Assembly (NCBI RefSeq): GCF_030149235.1
Contig: NZ_JASBRW010000056.1
Coordinates: 1-63,459, forward strand
From: Maricaulis sp.
GTDB lineage: Bacteria; Pseudomonadota; Alphaproteobacteria; Caulobacterales; Maricaulaceae
Reading direction: 5' to 3'
DNA length: 63,459 nucleotides
Numbering within the stretch: the first letter of the stretch is position 1; every line of letters starts with the position of its first letter. The notes under the pieces are model-generated. The model made no database searches. It was given only the letters and a program-made list of their open reading frames with translations, and was not told where the DNA came from. Positions 46,400-53,246 of this stretch are shown here, piece by piece. The position numbers were made by a program, and so were the translations under genes.

Positions 46400-46817
46400 T
46401 GCGGCCCCGCTCCCGTGCCGCGGCGAAGTCGTCCAGCGCCTTGTTGAGGTCCTTGCAGACCTGGGCATGCTGGGCCCGGTTGAGCTTCATCGGAAAGAAG
46501 CTGATCTCGATCAGCCGGTCGCGTTCGGCGTCAGAAAACCGCCCAGCCAGATGCCGGCCCACGGCCTGGAACAGCAATGAACGGCGGATTTTCATCATGT
46601 CCTCGCCGTCAAACCGGTCGGCATGCAGCTCGAAACCGGCCAGGCTGGATGGGTCAATCGCGCGCAAGAGGGCGTTGACCTTGTCGTTATGGGCCACCGC
46701 GTCGGATGGTCCGTCCTGGAATTTGGCATTGGTGATCAGCAGGCTCAGTAGGTTCTGCCCGTCTTGGTCATCGCCAAAGTCATAGAGTTCGCGCCCATCC
46801 TGGCTGACGAGTTTCAC
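46392..46817 (-). CDS. Unknown protein encoded inside the nad operon
   Basis: 141 aa. Not recognised. Predicted mostly helical with no membrane segment: an N-terminal KLVSQDGRELYDFGDDQDGQ, LLSLLITNAKF, RRSLLFQAVGRHLAGRFSDA, and a C-terminal LNRAQHAQVCKDLNKALDDF. It sits between nadA (9-nt gap) and nadB (8-nt overlap), so it is made with the quinolinate pathway. Whether it helps NadA/NadB or has another role cannot be told. Confidence 0.65.
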   Translation of the reverse strand: MKLVSQDGRELYDFGDDQDGQNLLSLLITNAKFQDGPSDAVAHNDKVNALLRAIDPSSLAGFELHADRFDGEDMMKIRRSLLFQAVGRHLAGRFSDAERDRLIEISFFPMKLNRAQHAQVCKDLNKALDDFAAARERGRNG

Positions 46818-46826
46818 ACCGTCCTC

Positions 46827-47957
46827 CTAGACCGTGACGATATCCACGGGCTTTTCCTGGCATGCCGGGTCGAAACTGGCCGGAGCGGCCGGCTTGGGCA
46901 GATCCAGCATGGCTTGTACCGAGGCGCGGGCGCCTTCGATCACATCGGCATCGACATGCACTTCATGCTGCTCGAAGCGCAGGGCGTCGTAAATGTTTTC
47001 CAGCGTGATCTTCTTCATGTGCGGGCACAGATTGCACGGTCGGATGAACTCGATCTCGGGCACTTCCACGGCGACATTGTCGCTCATCGAGCATTCCGTC
47101 AGCAGTACGGCTTTCTTGGCGCCACTATTGCGGGCCCAGTCCGCCATGGCAGCGGTCGAGCCGGCGAAGTCGGCGGCCTGGACCACTTCCAGCGGGCTTT
47201 CCGGGTGGGTGATGATGACCACGCCCGGATGGGCATCGCGCAGGTCCTGAACGTCTTCCGTCGTGAACTGTTCGTGCACTTCGCAGCTGCCAGCCCAAGT
47301 CAGGATTTTCACATCCGTCTGGGCGGCGACGTTCTTTGCCAGATACTGGTCGGGCAGAAGAATGACGGTGTCGCTGTTGAGGCTCTTGACGACCTGCACG
47401 GCATTCGAGCTGGTGCAGCACATATCGCACTCGGCTTTCACATCGGCCGAGGTGTTGACGTAAGTCACGACCGGCACGCCCGGATAGGCCGCCTTGATGC
47501 GGCGAACATCCTCACCGGTGATCGAGCTTGCCAGCGAGCAGCCAGCTTCCATGTCGGGGATGAGGACGGTCTTTTCCGGCGCGAGAACCTTGGCGGTCTC
47601 GGCCATGAAGTGCACGCCGGCCTGGACGATGACATCGGCATCGCTTTCCGCGGCCATGCGTGCGAGGGCGAGGCTGTCACCCATCAGATCGCCGACACAA
47701 TGGAAGATGTCCGCCGTCATGTAGTTGTGTGCGAGGATGACCGCGTTCTTTTCCGCCTTCAGCGTGTTGATGGCATGGATGAGCGCAGCCTTCTGCGGCC
47801 ATTCCATCGGCGTGACGACATGTTTGACCCGCTCATAGAGGTGGTCCGTCGCCGCCTTGACCTCGTCGGTATAGGGCAGGAGATAGGGGTTGGAGGCCTG
47901 GGCGGTTTCCGCATTGGTGCTGGTCGGCGTGCCGTCCCAATTCAGACGATCCATCAT
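46827..47957 (-). CDS. nadA: Quinolinate synthase A
   Basis: 376 aa. Typical NadA features: AVILAHNYMTADIFHCVGDL, ADVIVQAGVHFMAETAKVL, the [4Fe-4S] ligand region with KAECDMCCTSSNAV, LTECSMSDNVAVE and IRPCNLCPHMKK, plus STAAMADWA. It condenses iminoaspartate and DHAP to quinolinate. Two ATGs in tandem (47957 and 47954) follow GGGGAG. First gene of the operon; upstream lie three operator-like boxes and a promoter-like sequence. Confidence 0.95.
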   Translation of the reverse strand: MMDRLNWDGTPTSTNAETAQASNPYLLPYTDEVKAATDHLYERVKHVVTPMEWPQKAALIHAINTLKAEKNAVILAHNYMTADIFHCVGDLMGDSLALARMAAESDADVIVQAGVHFMAETAKVLAPEKTVLIPDMEAGCSLASSITGEDVRRIKAAYPGVPVVTYVNTSADVKAECDMCCTSSNAVQVVKSLNSDTVILLPDQYLAKNVAAQTDVKILTWAGSCEVHEQFTTEDVQDLRDAHPGVVIITHPESPLEVVQAADFAGSTAAMADWARNSGAKKAVLLTECSMSDNVAVEVPEIEFIRPCNLCPHMKKITLENIYDALRFEQHEVHVDADVIEGARASVQAMLDLPKPAAPASFDPACQEKPVDIVTV

Positions 47958-48000
47958 ATTACTCCCCAGTCTCGGCGACGTGATGTTTCCCGCGCCTTTA

Positions 48001-48015
48001 TGCTCTAAATGAGCA
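48001..48015. promoter_or_regulatory. NAD operator box 1 (TGCTC-N5-GAGCA)
   Basis: TGCTCTAAATGAGCA, perfect 5-bp arms with a 5-nt spacer, 44 nt before nadA. One of three related boxes upstream of the nad operon; likely bound by the NadQ-like protein encoded at 48447-49418. Confidence 0.65.
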
Positions 48016-48057
48016 TTTACAAGATCCGATAAACGGCGGCTCGGATGAACCGCCTTA

Positions 48058-48072
48058 TGCTCGAACTGAGCC
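48058..48072. promoter_or_regulatory. NAD operator box 2 (degenerate)
   Basis: TGCTCGAACTGAGCC: one arm mismatch relative to the other two boxes. Centre is 57 bp from box 1. Confidence 0.55.
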
Positions 48073-48085
48073 TAATGACGGAACC

Positions 48086-48114
48086 GATATATGCTCAGTT
48101 TGAGCAAAGCGCAA
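48086..48114 (-). promoter_or_regulatory. Candidate sigma-70 promoter of the nadA operon
   Basis: Minus strand TTGCGC (48114-48109), exactly 17 nt, then TATATC (48091-48086). Both hexamers are partial matches to TTGACA and TATAAT. The spacer contains operator box 3. Confidence 0.5.
48092..48106. promoter_or_regulatory. NAD operator box 3, inside the promoter spacer
   Basis: TGCTCAGTTTGAGCA, perfect 5-bp arms, centre 34 bp from box 2. On the minus strand it lies wholly between the -35-like and -10-like elements of the promoter candidate at 48086-48114, so binding there would block RNA polymerase. Confidence 0.65.
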
Positions 48115-48163
48115 GCGGGGATGTGGAAAAACCGGCCTGCAAGACCGGCTCGTGCCGCGGGGA

Positions 48164-48373
48164 TTATTGGGAGATGCTGACGATCAGGCAGGCCAGCATG
48201 ATCGCCGCGAAAGCGGCCCGCTTGGGCGGTGTCGTCGAAGGGGGCAGGCTCACCAGGGCGATGGTCGTAGACGCAGCGATCAGACCGGCCAGCCACCACA
48301 GGCCATTGATCGCTGAAATCAGGGCGATGCCGTAGGCGATAGCGATGCCAATGCTTGTGACGATGGTACGCAA
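48164..48373 (-). CDS. Small membrane protein, two helices
   Basis: About 69 aa. Two hydrophobic segments (VTSIGIAIAYGIALISAING through LIAASTTIALVSL, and AFAAIMLACLIVSI) separated by a Pro/Thr/Lys loop. Start uncertain: a TTG at 48373 has AGGGGG ~5 nt upstream; a GTG two codons earlier is too close to the same run. Downstream of nadQ on the same strand by ~70 nt. Not recognised. Confidence 0.5.
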   Translation of the reverse strand: MRTIVTSIGIAIAYGIALISAINGLWWLAGLIAASTTIALVSLPPSTTPPKRAAFAAIMLACLIVSISQ

Positions 48374-48446
48374 TTTCACCCCCCTGTTCGAGGGCCACCC
48401 TACGGCCAGGGGTAGTTTTAGTCCAGGCATTGATCCAGAGGTTGCG

Positions 48447-49418
48447 TCAGGCGTCCTTTAGCCGCGGCGTGGCCAGGCCCAGCGAGGGCAGGCCGGCGAG
48501 GGCTTCGCGGCGATAGCGGAACAGCTCCGCCGGTCGACCGCCGGTCTGGCTTTCGAACTTGCCCGTGCCCTCAACAAAGCCGGCCCGGTCGAGCGCGCGC
48601 CGGAAATTCTGCTTGTGCAGACGATAGCCGATAATGGCTTCGACGACATGCTGCAGGTCCGAAAGCGTGAAGCGGTCTTCCATCAGCTCGAACACGACCG
48701 GGCGGTATTTCACCTTGCCGCGCAGGCGGGAGAGGGCAGTTGCCAGAATCCGGCGATGATCCGAGGCCATCACCCGTCCGAGGCCGTCGCAGCCCGGATC
48801 GCGCTCGGCCTGGCCATCCCGCGCTGCCTCGGCGATCAGTCCGGCCTCGTAGAGGAGTTCAAACCGGTCCAGGACGCGTTCCTCATTCCAACTCGACCCG
48901 CCAAGGCCGAAGGTCTGCTTCAGCCGGTCGTGGCGCGCGGCGCGCCGGCCGGGCACCGCGGCCTCATCGGCCCAGGCCGACAGGCGGGGCAGGATTTCCT
49001 CGTCGATCATCGCCGGCTTGCCCGGGCGCCAGTCCTCCCAGGGAAAGTAGCTGTACCAGTCCTGCCAGATACCACCGCCATCGGGCGGGGTCTTGGTGTC
49101 CGGAGTAAGGGCGAGATAACCGACCGAGATGATGCGGGCATCGTCCGAGCCGCCCATGGCGGCGACCGGCGCCTCACGGCCGCGATCGCCGAAGGTGTAG
49201 AGCTGTTCGACATAGCCGAGCTGGAAGCGGGCCTGCTCGGCCACCCAGCGGCGCAGGCCGATCTCGAATGTGCGGTGTTCGTTCGGGTCAAACGGACCGA
49301 AGGGCAGGGCAACATCTCCGTCTTCCTGAGCCACGACCAGGACGCGCGGCCGGTCCGCATCCACGGACAGGATCACCGCGTTGAGACCGACGATAAGGCT
49401 GTTGTCGAGCGCTGCCAT
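48447..49418 (-). CDS. nadQ: NadQ-like NUDIX-type NAD-biosynthesis regulator
   Basis: 323 aa from the ATG at 49418. The N-terminal ~150 residues resemble the NUDIX-like COG4111 domain (LPFGPFDPNEHRTFEIGLRR, YVEQLYTFGDRGRE), but no catalytic Nudix box is seen. The C-terminal half looks like a winged-helix DNA-binding region with FTLSDLQHVVEAIIGYRLHK, and GTGKFESQTGGRPAELFRYR at the end. COG4111 proteins are predicted NAD regulators (NadQ) in alphaproteobacteria. Three palindromic boxes before nadA, ~0.5 kb from its stop, are the probable target. Starts 10 nt after the HD gene. Confidence 0.75.
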   Translation of the reverse strand: MAALDNSLIVGLNAVILSVDADRPRVLVVAQEDGDVALPFGPFDPNEHRTFEIGLRRWVAEQARFQLGYVEQLYTFGDRGREAPVAAMGGSDDARIISVGYLALTPDTKTPPDGGGIWQDWYSYFPWEDWRPGKPAMIDEEILPRLSAWADEAAVPGRRAARHDRLKQTFGLGGSSWNEERVLDRFELLYEAGLIAEAARDGQAERDPGCDGLGRVMASDHRRILATALSRLRGKVKYRPVVFELMEDRFTLSDLQHVVEAIIGYRLHKQNFRRALDRAGFVEGTGKFESQTGGRPAELFRYRREALAGLPSLGLATPRLKDA

Positions 49419-49428
49419 GGCTTCGCTT

Positions 49429-50046
49429 CTACCCTTTGGCCTCGACCTCGGCCAGTACCGTTTCAAACCGTTCCAGGAAGAGCAGCTGGGCTTGTTTCAC
49501 CGGCAGGGGGCGAATGGCGATCTCCAGCCCGGCCGGCGGCCGGCCGAAGAAATTGACCGATTCCTCATGCGTGAAGCCGGCGATCTGGGTCGCTTCGAAA
49601 TAGGCGCAGATCATGTCGGCGCGCTTGATCTTGCGCTTGTTTTCCTTGGACAGCTTGGGCGGCAGACCGAAGCGAAGATGCACGGCCGCTTCCAGCCGGT
49701 CTTCAAAGGCGCGGTAGTCCACGCCCAGAGCCGCTTTGAACGGGCTGATCATATCGCCGATGACGTATTCCGGTGCATCATGCAGCAGGGCGGCGAGGCG
49801 CAGTTTCGCATCAAGACCCGGATAGAGGCTGTCGAGAATCTGAAGAACCACAACGGAATGCTCGGCAACGGAGAAGGCGTGATCGCCCTTGGTCTGGCCG
49901 TTCCAGCGCGCCACACGGGCCAGGCCGTGCGCGATATCCTCGATTTCCACATCAAAGGGGGAAGGGTCGAGAAGGTCCAGGCGCCGGCCGGAAATCATGC
50001 GCTGCCAGGCGCGTGGGGCTTTCGACTTCGCGGCGTCTTTGGACAT
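49429..50046 (-). CDS. HD-domain hydrolase (YfbR-like)
   Basis: 205 aa from the ATG at 50046 (GAGGAAA ~9 nt upstream). HD-superfamily metal ligands: HAFSVAEHS, then LRLAALLHDAPEYVIGDMISPFK and KRADMICAYFEA. This spacing resembles YfbR-like 5'-deoxynucleotidases. A nucleotidase role is plausible; the cofactor metal and substrate are unknown. First gene ahead of the nadQ-like regulator, with a 10-nt gap. The open frame extends far upstream without family features. Confidence 0.82.
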   Translation of the reverse strand: MSKDAAKSKAPRAWQRMISGRRLDLLDPSPFDVEIEDIAHGLARVARWNGQTKGDHAFSVAEHSVVVLQILDSLYPGLDAKLRLAALLHDAPEYVIGDMISPFKAALGVDYRAFEDRLEAAVHLRFGLPPKLSKENKRKIKRADMICAYFEATQIAGFTHEESVNFFGRPPAGLEIAIRPLPVKQAQLLFLERFETVLAEVEAKG

Positions 50047-50196
50047 GCGGGACGTTTCCTCATCAAGCGGGCGCCGGGGTGTAGCAGAAGCGCTTTGACC
50101 TTGCCAACAGCCCTGCGCGTGTTTGACGCGCCGGAAGTGCTGGACGCGGCCGCCCGGGCAGGTTGATATGATGACAAACAAATGAGGGAGAAATCC

Positions 50197-50571
50197 ATGT
50201 CCTTGACCCGTATCGTCATGCGCCTCGGCCGTAATCCGGATGCCGGCTACCCTGAGGGCGATGATAATCACGGCTATGTCGTTGTCGCACCGCTGGACAA
50301 GGACGGGCATCTCGATGTCGAGCTCTGGCGGGCCGAACGCGCCAAATGCACCGTTGACCGCTTCTCGCCCGATGAGGCTGAAAAGGCAGATGGCTGGCTG
50401 ACCCATCGCGGCAGCCACTGGTTCTTCCATTATGACGAAGAACATGAAGGCCCGGATGAGCCGGTCTTCCGCCTCGGTGAGCATGTCATGCGTGTCGGCG
50501 AATACCTCACCATCCACGAAGCCGATGGCGATGATCTGACCTACAAGATCACCGAGGCGCAGCCGGTTTAG
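50197..50571 (+). CDS. Conserved hypothetical protein
   Basis: 124 aa from the ATG at 50197 with GGGAGA upstream. Acidic, no membrane segment: TRIVMRLGRNPDAGYPEGDD, a central VDRFSPDEAEKADGWLTHRG, WFFHYDEEHEGPDEPVFRLG and a final YLTIHEADGDDLTYKI. Not recognised. Monocistronic, divergent from the HD gene and convergent with the lipoprotein gene. Confidence 0.75.
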   Translation: MSLTRIVMRLGRNPDAGYPEGDDNHGYVVVAPLDKDGHLDVELWRAERAKCTVDRFSPDEAEKADGWLTHRGSHWFFHYDEEHEGPDEPVFRLGEHVMRVGEYLTIHEADGDDLTYKITEAQPV

Positions 50572-50613
50572 TGACTTGCCCCCTCCTCCGTCAGCGGGGG
50601 AGGGCGCTCACAC

Positions 50614-51624
50614 CTATTCCTCAGCGACCAGCGCCAGCATCGACCGGTCCGGGCTCACGGCCAGGCGGGTGACGCCGTTATGGCCGGCGCCGGCGAGGTC
50701 GAAGATGGCCTGCCAGCTGCCCTCGCCATCGCGCCATACGATCTGGTCGCCATGGGTGGACAGGAAGTCGACCGTGTCATCAGGCGCGCCGATGGAAACG
50801 AAGTCCTGGCTGGTGCCGGGTAGATCGAACAGGGCCACGGCAGTGCCGCTGGCAAAATCGAGCGTATGCACCGTATGTGCGCCGGTTTCGGCATCCCCCA
50901 CGGAGAAATAGGCCGCCTGGCCGCGGGGTGCGCGGAACAGGGTCCGGCCGGGATTTTCGGCAATCTGGGTGACGGTTTCCGGCTCGGTGGTGCGATCGAT
51001 CAGCTGCAGGGTGAAGGGCCCTTCGCTGCCCGGCTCACCGAGATAGAAAACGGCGACATGGTTCATGTCCCCGGAAAAGACATAATAACCGGCCGGGGCG
51101 AGGTCATGGGCCAGCTCGCGTTCGGAATTGTCGAAACGGGCCAGCGTCGCATTGCCGGCATAGCCGCCTTCCGGCTGCAGCAGATAGGTCAGTCCCATGC
51201 CATTGGGCGCGATACGCGGCGAGTATTCGTTTTCCACCGGAGTGCGAGTGACCGGCTGGGTGTTGCCGGAAGCAATATCGAGGCGCCAGATATCGGTCTC
51301 ACCGCTTACATTATCACCGGCGGTGTAGAGCAGGGCGGTGCCGTCGGGCGTGAAGAAGGGCTGGTTGTCATAGCCCGGCCGGTCGATCTGGGTGACGCGA
51401 TCGCCCAGTGCCGGCGTACCGTCTTCCCATTCCAGCGTATAGATGAAGATGTCATTGCCCGGCATCGCCGGAGTCGCGTCCTCCGCGGCCTCTTCTGCCG
51501 CGGGCTGAGCCTCTTCAACGACGGCTTCCGGCGTGTCTGCGGGGGCGTCCTCGACCGCTTCCTGGTCTGGTGCGGAGCAGGCGGTGAGGGTGAGAAGGGC
51601 GATGCCGAAAGCCGGATATTTCAT
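50614..51624 (-). CDS. Lipoprotein with TolB-like beta-propeller repeats
   Basis: 336 aa from the ATG at 51624. Lipoprotein signal peptide with lipobox LTLTACS. After an Ala/Glu-rich linker come repeated PD40-type strands (QPFFTPDGTALLYTAGD, ETDIWRLDIASGNTQPVTRT, YSPRIAPNGMGLTYLLQP, TRLAVSPDRSMLALVAEE), typical of TolB/WD40-like propellers. Likely a lipid-anchored periplasmic protein; role unknown. The KAS III gene ends 11 nt upstream on the same strand, so both may be co-transcribed. Confidence 0.8.
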   Translation of the reverse strand: MKYPAFGIALLTLTACSAPDQEAVEDAPADTPEAVVEEAQPAAEEAAEDATPAMPGNDIFIYTLEWEDGTPALGDRVTQIDRPGYDNQPFFTPDGTALLYTAGDNVSGETDIWRLDIASGNTQPVTRTPVENEYSPRIAPNGMGLTYLLQPEGGYAGNATLARFDNSERELAHDLAPAGYYVFSGDMNHVAVFYLGEPGSEGPFTLQLIDRTTEPETVTQIAENPGRTLFRAPRGQAAYFSVGDAETGAHTVHTLDFASGTAVALFDLPGTSQDFVSIGAPDDTVDFLSTHGDQIVWRDGEGSWQAIFDLAGAGHNGVTRLAVSPDRSMLALVAEE

Positions 51625-51635
51625 CGTATCTGTTC

Positions 51636-52751
51636 CTATCGTTTGCGCACGGCAGCAGCGCCGACGCCATAGCCCGCGCCGAAGGCGCACATCACGCCGT
51701 GTTCGCCCGAAGCCATGTCCTCGGAGTTCTGCTCGAAATTGATGACCACTGAAGACGAGGAGGTATTGCCGTATTCGTGCAGGATGCCCGGGGCGTTTTC
51801 CTCGGTGCGGTCGCGGCCGAGAATGCGTTTGGCGATCATGTCGACCATGCGGATATTGGCCTGGTGCAGCCAGGTCCGGCGCACATCGGCCGGTTCCAGC
51901 CCGATATCCTGCATCATCGTGCGGGCGACGGTCGGCGCGAAGCCGACCACGTCCTTGAAGACCTTGTGACCGTCCTGGTCGAGACCTGGCGCATAATCGG
52001 GCTGCACCGTGCGCTCGGCCGCGTTGATGAAGCCGAAATCAGAGCGCAGGGCGATGGAATACTTGTTCTGACAATGCGTGCCGACCACGTCCCAGCCGCC
52101 ATCCTGGCCCTCATCGGCCTCGACGAGAATGGCGCTTGAGGCATCGCCGAAGATGAAGTGCACATCACGGCGCGAATGCACATTGATACAGGTCATGATT
52201 TCTGGCGAGCAGACCAGCATGCGCCTGGCCTGGCCGGACTGGATCATGCCATTGGCGATATGCAGGCCGTATAGGGCCGAGGCGCAGGCCATGGTCAGGT
52301 CAAAGGAAAACCCGTTCGAGCCGATCATCTCCTGGATCTCACAGGCCAGGCCCGGGAAATTACGCTGCTGGGCGGAGGAGGCGACGATGACGCCATCTAC
52401 GTCCGCTCCGGAGACACCGGCCTTTTCCAGGGCCGGCGTGACTGCCTTCATGGCGAACTCGGCCTGAAAGGCGACCTCTTCGAAGGCGCGCGGCGCAATT
52501 TTTGGCGTCATCGTGTCGATATTGAGAATTCCCGACTTCTCAACGACATGACGGCGTTCGATGCCGGAGGCATTCTTGATAAAGTCGACACTCGACAAAA
52601 GCTGCTCGGCCATGTCGCCAGAGGCGATGGCGGCGGCATTGTCGGAATTGAAGCGCTCGGCCCAGGCATTATAGCTGGCAACGAGTTCCTCATTGGTAAT
52701 AACGGCTTCCGGGATGTAATGCCCCGTCGACCGGATAATGCTTTTGCGCAC
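51636..52751 (-). CDS. 3-oxoacyl-ACP synthase III family protein (copy 1)
   Basis: 371 aa, longer than FabH. Thiolase fold with the catalytic triad in place: Cys in FDLTMACASALYGLHIA, His in RTWLHQANIRM and Asn in LHEYGNTSSSSVVI. GQARRMLVCSPEIMT and HFIFGDASSAILVE are family segments. It condenses an acyl group with malonyl-ACP or a related donor. The second copy is at 54489-55604, beyond amt. The FabH2-like length suggests priming with longer acyl-CoA, an inference. Substrate unknown. Confidence 0.85.
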   Translation of the reverse strand: MRKSIIRSTGHYIPEAVITNEELVASYNAWAERFNSDNAAAIASGDMAEQLLSSVDFIKNASGIERRHVVEKSGILNIDTMTPKIAPRAFEEVAFQAEFAMKAVTPALEKAGVSGADVDGVIVASSAQQRNFPGLACEIQEMIGSNGFSFDLTMACASALYGLHIANGMIQSGQARRMLVCSPEIMTCINVHSRRDVHFIFGDASSAILVEADEGQDGGWDVVGTHCQNKYSIALRSDFGFINAAERTVQPDYAPGLDQDGHKVFKDVVGFAPTVARTMMQDIGLEPADVRRTWLHQANIRMVDMIAKRILGRDRTEENAPGILHEYGNTSSSSVVINFEQNSEDMASGEHGVMCAFGAGYGVGAAAVRKR

Positions 52752-52918
52752 GATTATTGGCCCGTTTCTTCCCTCGCCATTCAGCCTAGCCGATGATTTC
52801 GTCTAATCAATGCGGCGCTGCACCGTAAAACAAACGTGCATTCCCGGTTCCAGGCCGGGTTAATTCGCCCAAAACTTTCCGTATGAGCGTTATTCAGCGG
52901 AAAACTTCACCGACCCCC

Positions 52919-52947
52919 TTGACCTCCTGCTGCGCTGCACCAATCAT
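52919..52947 (+). promoter_or_regulatory. Candidate promoter for the amt leader/sRNA
   Basis: TTGACC (52919-52924), exactly 17 nt, then AATCAT (52942-52947). Five of six and four of six matches to sigma-70 hexamers. Transcription would begin near 52954, upstream of a strong terminator and of amt. Confidence 0.5.
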
Positions 52948-52953
52948 TGTTGC

Positions 52954-53072
52954 GACGCAGCAATCGAGTCTGTCTCGAGGCGCTGCAGCGAGTTTTTAGC
53001 GTCGAAACCACTCCTCCCCGGTTGAAGACGTATAACTGGCCCGGCTGCTCAACCGCAGCCGGGCCATTTTTT
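52954..53072 (+). ncRNA. Candidate ~120-nt leader RNA or sRNA upstream of amt
   Basis: The stretch from the promoter-like sequence to the terminator has no reading frame of interest and would give ~120 nt of RNA. It contains CTCCTCC at 53011-53017, the exact complement of the amt ribosome-binding stretch GGAGGAG (53234-53240), and a 13-nt segment at 52949-52961 (just at or before the 5' end) complementary in 12 positions to 53204-53216. It could act as a terminating leader of amt or as a trans sRNA. Read by eye; not folded. Confidence 0.45.
53038..53072 (+). terminator. Strong intrinsic terminator inside the amt leader
   Basis: Perfect 11-bp arms GGCCCGGCTGC (53038-53048) and GCAGCCGGGCC (53055-53065), 6-nt loop, then ATTTTTTC. 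It points along the + strand, where no upstream protein gene exists, so it must end an RNA made from within 52752-53037. Confidence 0.85.
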
Positions 53073-53233
53073 CTGTCAGCCGAAAATTTTTGCGCGTCTG
53101 CACGGTTTTGAGGCAGGTTTGCACTAAATTCGAGCGCAATCGACCCTTCCGCACAATATCCGCGCAAATGCATGGACAGGCTGGCAGCCCTGTTCCTAGC
53201 TCTGCTGCGACGCAACATGCCAGTAGCGGATGT

Positions 53234-53240
53234 GGAGGAG
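53234..53240 (+). promoter_or_regulatory. Ribosome binding site deciding the amt start
   Basis: GGAGGAG, 6 nt before the GTG at 53247. It is the only strong Shine-Dalgarno near the family-typical start and is complementary to CTCCTCC in the leader. Confidence 0.7.
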
Positions 53241-53246
53241 ATCGTC

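Noticed and set aside
48045-48335. A 96-codon + strand frame over the operator region
   Set aside because: It would run through operator boxes 2 and 3 and opposite the more convincing two-helix membrane protein; no domain.
50047-50517. Upstream extension of the HD gene on the minus strand
   Set aside because: The extension lies opposite the 50197-50571 gene and lacks family sequence; the ATG at 50046 has a good ribosome site.
50578-50609. C-rich/G-rich pair after the 50197-50571 gene as a terminator
   Set aside because: Only ~6 bp pair cleanly around a 12-nt loop and no T-run follows.
53118-53145. Possible sigma-54 promoter before amt (GGCAGGTTTGCA)
   Set aside because: GG to GC spacing is 7 nt, not the 10 nt required for a -24/-12 promoter.
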